A DNA stretch of 6,496 nt from an uncultured Actinomycetes bacterium (GTDB lineage: Bacteria > Actinomycetota > Actinomycetes > Nanopelagicales > Nanopelagicaceae). A program made the position numbers and the translations under genes. Of this stretch, positions 6,201-6,496 are shown piece after piece (position 1 is the stretch's first letter; every line of letters begins with the position of its first letter). The stretch lies in contig CAITFY010000045.1 of the NCBI GenBank assembly GCA_903891755.1, forward strand, positions 1 to 6,496, read 5' to 3'. The notes below the pieces were generated by a model that saw nothing but the letters and a program-made list of their open reading frames with translations, did not search any database and was not told the DNA's origin.

Positions 6201-6496
6201 GCACAGGTTCGTTACTCAACACCTGGCGTTGGTCTTATCTCACCGCCACCACATCACGATATTTATTCAATTGAAGATCTTGCCCAGCTCATCCACGATC
6301 TTAAGAACGCAAATAAGAATGCGCGCGTTCACGTAAAGCTGGTCGCTGAAGTTGGTGTCGGAACCGTCGCTGCCGGTGTCTCTAAGGCACACGCGGATGT
6401 TGTTCTGATCTCTGGCCACGACGGTGGAACTGGTGCATCTCCACTCACATCTCTCAAGCACGCAGGTGCTCCGTGGGAGTTGGGATTAGCAGAAAC
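3285..6496 (+). CDS. gltB: glutamate synthase large (alpha) subunit, cut by the window end
   Basis: GltB makes two glutamates from glutamine and 2-oxoglutarate, working with the small subunit GltD that supplies electrons from NADPH. The frame is open from GTG 3285 to the window edge: 1070 codons plus two bases, about 70% of the usual ~1500 residues. A 22-residue propeptide precedes the nucleophile Cys23 ('DACGVAM'), exposed by cleavage. The N-terminal glutaminase domain (23 to about 430) shows 'NLEHRGASGAEPDSGDGAG', 'HNGEINTVRGN' (from His239), 'SGSDSASFD' (279-287) and 'DRNGLRP' (355-361). The central domain follows (about 470-790; 'TIASYHGAQVFEAIGL' near 726-741). The FMN-binding barrel begins with 'ATGAMSYGSIS' (873-883), 'NTGEGGEDP' (902-910), 'KPGEGGQLPG' (956-965), 'PPPHHDIYS' (987-995) and 'DGGTGASP' (1046-1053). 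The 3Fe-4S cysteines and C-terminal domain are outside the window; gltD is expected downstream. I saw no internal stop or frameshift on full translation. Confidence 0.98.
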   Translation, partial: MTLFSSLPPAQGLYNPADEHDACGVAMIATLKKEATHEIVSQALTALRNLEHRGASGAEPDSGDGAGILIRIPDEFYRSVVEFDLPPAGSYATGIAFIDKEFDDLPGVVKIAEEENLTILGWRELPTDDSSLGTTALSVMPRFVQLFIAGKNNESDLELDRLAFCFRKRVEHALPIYFPSLSARTIVYKGMLTTGQLEEFFPDLSNELVKSPLALVHSRFSTNTFPSWPLAHPYRYIAHNGEINTVRGNRNWMRAREALLSSPLIPGDISRLFPIVDASGSDSASFDEVLELLYLTGRSLPHSILMMIPEAWENSTTMSQERRDFYAFHSSLMEPWDGPACVTFTDGSQVGAVLDRNGLRPSRFWVTDDGLVILASEVGVLDIDPSKVVRKGRLQPGRMFLVDIAEGRIIEDGEIKDSLAASHPYGEWLGEGIVRLADLPSREHIIYPHSSVLRRQRAFGYTEEELRIIIAPMAKNGAEPLGSMGTDSPIAALSDKPRLLFDYFAQLFAQVTNPPLDAIREELVTSLGQTIGAESNLLNPSADSCRQISLDFPVIDNDELAKIIHVNADGEHPNFDAHVVRGLFPALGGGEALRDRIEEIRAEVSEAISHGARIIVLSDRDGDSEEAPIPTLLLTAAVHHHLIREKTRTRVSLVIESGEVREVHHVALLVGFGASAVNPYLAMESAEDLVRQGVITGITPEKAVANLIKSLGKGVLKVMSKMGISTIASYHGAQVFEAIGLSSEVVDEYFTGLTSRLGGVSLDTLAEETIKRHHIAYPPMGDIPGTKKLPIGGEYQWRREGEPHLFNPETVFKLQHATRAKRYDIFKQYTTLVDDQSKNLMTLRGLFTFKEGVRRPISIDDVEPASAIIKRFATGAMSYGSISQEAHETLAIAMNRLGGKSNTGEGGEDPARNTPDANGDSRRSSIKQVASGRFGVTSEYLVSADDIQIKMAQGAKPGEGGQLPGNKVYPWIAQVRYSTPGVGLISPPPHHDIYSIEDLAQLIHDLKNANKNARVHVKLVAEVGVGTVAAGVSKAHADVVLISGHDGGTGASPLTSLKHAGAPWELGLAE

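Noticed and set aside
3285..6496. Possible frameshift or pseudogene in gltB.
   Set aside because: I translated the frame codon by codon to the window end and found no stop and no break in family motifs. The gene is simply cut by the window edge.
1..6496. Mobile elements, CRISPR arrays, tRNA or rRNA genes, defence systems.
   Set aside because: No transposase, regular repeat-spacer pattern, tRNA-like cloverleaf or defence-family protein was seen; the region is densely filled with core genes on one strand.

Overview
The window reads as chromosomal DNA of a low- to mid-GC actinobacterium. The evidence is the gene order trpB-trpA, DsbA-like protein, lgt, VIT-family transporter, gltB; an Lgt with the actinobacterial 'EGGMGIWG' and 'GGRIYHVIT' signatures; and a GltB starting with the short 'GLYNPADEHDACGVAM' type of N-terminus. 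Base composition looks close to half G+C by eye, with short intergenic spaces. That suggests a streamlined freshwater lineage (Nanopelagicales/acI-like, such as Planktophila) rather than a high-GC soil actinomycete. The placement is inference from protein signatures and composition, not from a search.

Layout: all genes are on the + strand. Positions 1-35 hold the last codons of trpB, whose stop overlaps the trpA start (TAATG). trpA (35-832) closes the tryptophan operon. After a 68-bp gap with a small hairpin comes a membrane-anchored DsbA/thioredoxin-fold protein (901-1611). lgt (1620-2438) follows 8 bp later and starts with TTG. A VIT1/CCC1-family metal transporter (2452-3150) follows 13 bp after lgt and may have its own leaderless promoter. 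A 134-bp non-coding gap (3151-3284) carries a perfect AT-rich dyad and a leader that could fold over the ribosome binding site of gltB. gltB (3285 to the window end, GTG start) is the large subunit of glutamate synthase. It is intact in frame through 1070 codons and is cut by the window edge inside its FMN-binding domain.

Functionally, the block joins amino-acid metabolism (tryptophan synthesis, ammonia/glutamine assimilation) with envelope biogenesis (thiol-disulfide chemistry outside the membrane, lipoprotein lipidation) and a likely Fe/Mn transporter. The genes are core housekeeping genes, and from memory a similar order occurs in other actinobacteria. I found no mobile elements, CRISPR arrays, RNA genes, toxin-antitoxin pairs or other accessory systems, and nothing that supports a new biological system. 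The points worth a second look are regulatory: the gltB leader, the possible leaderless start of the VIT gene, and the lgt start without a Shine-Dalgarno sequence.
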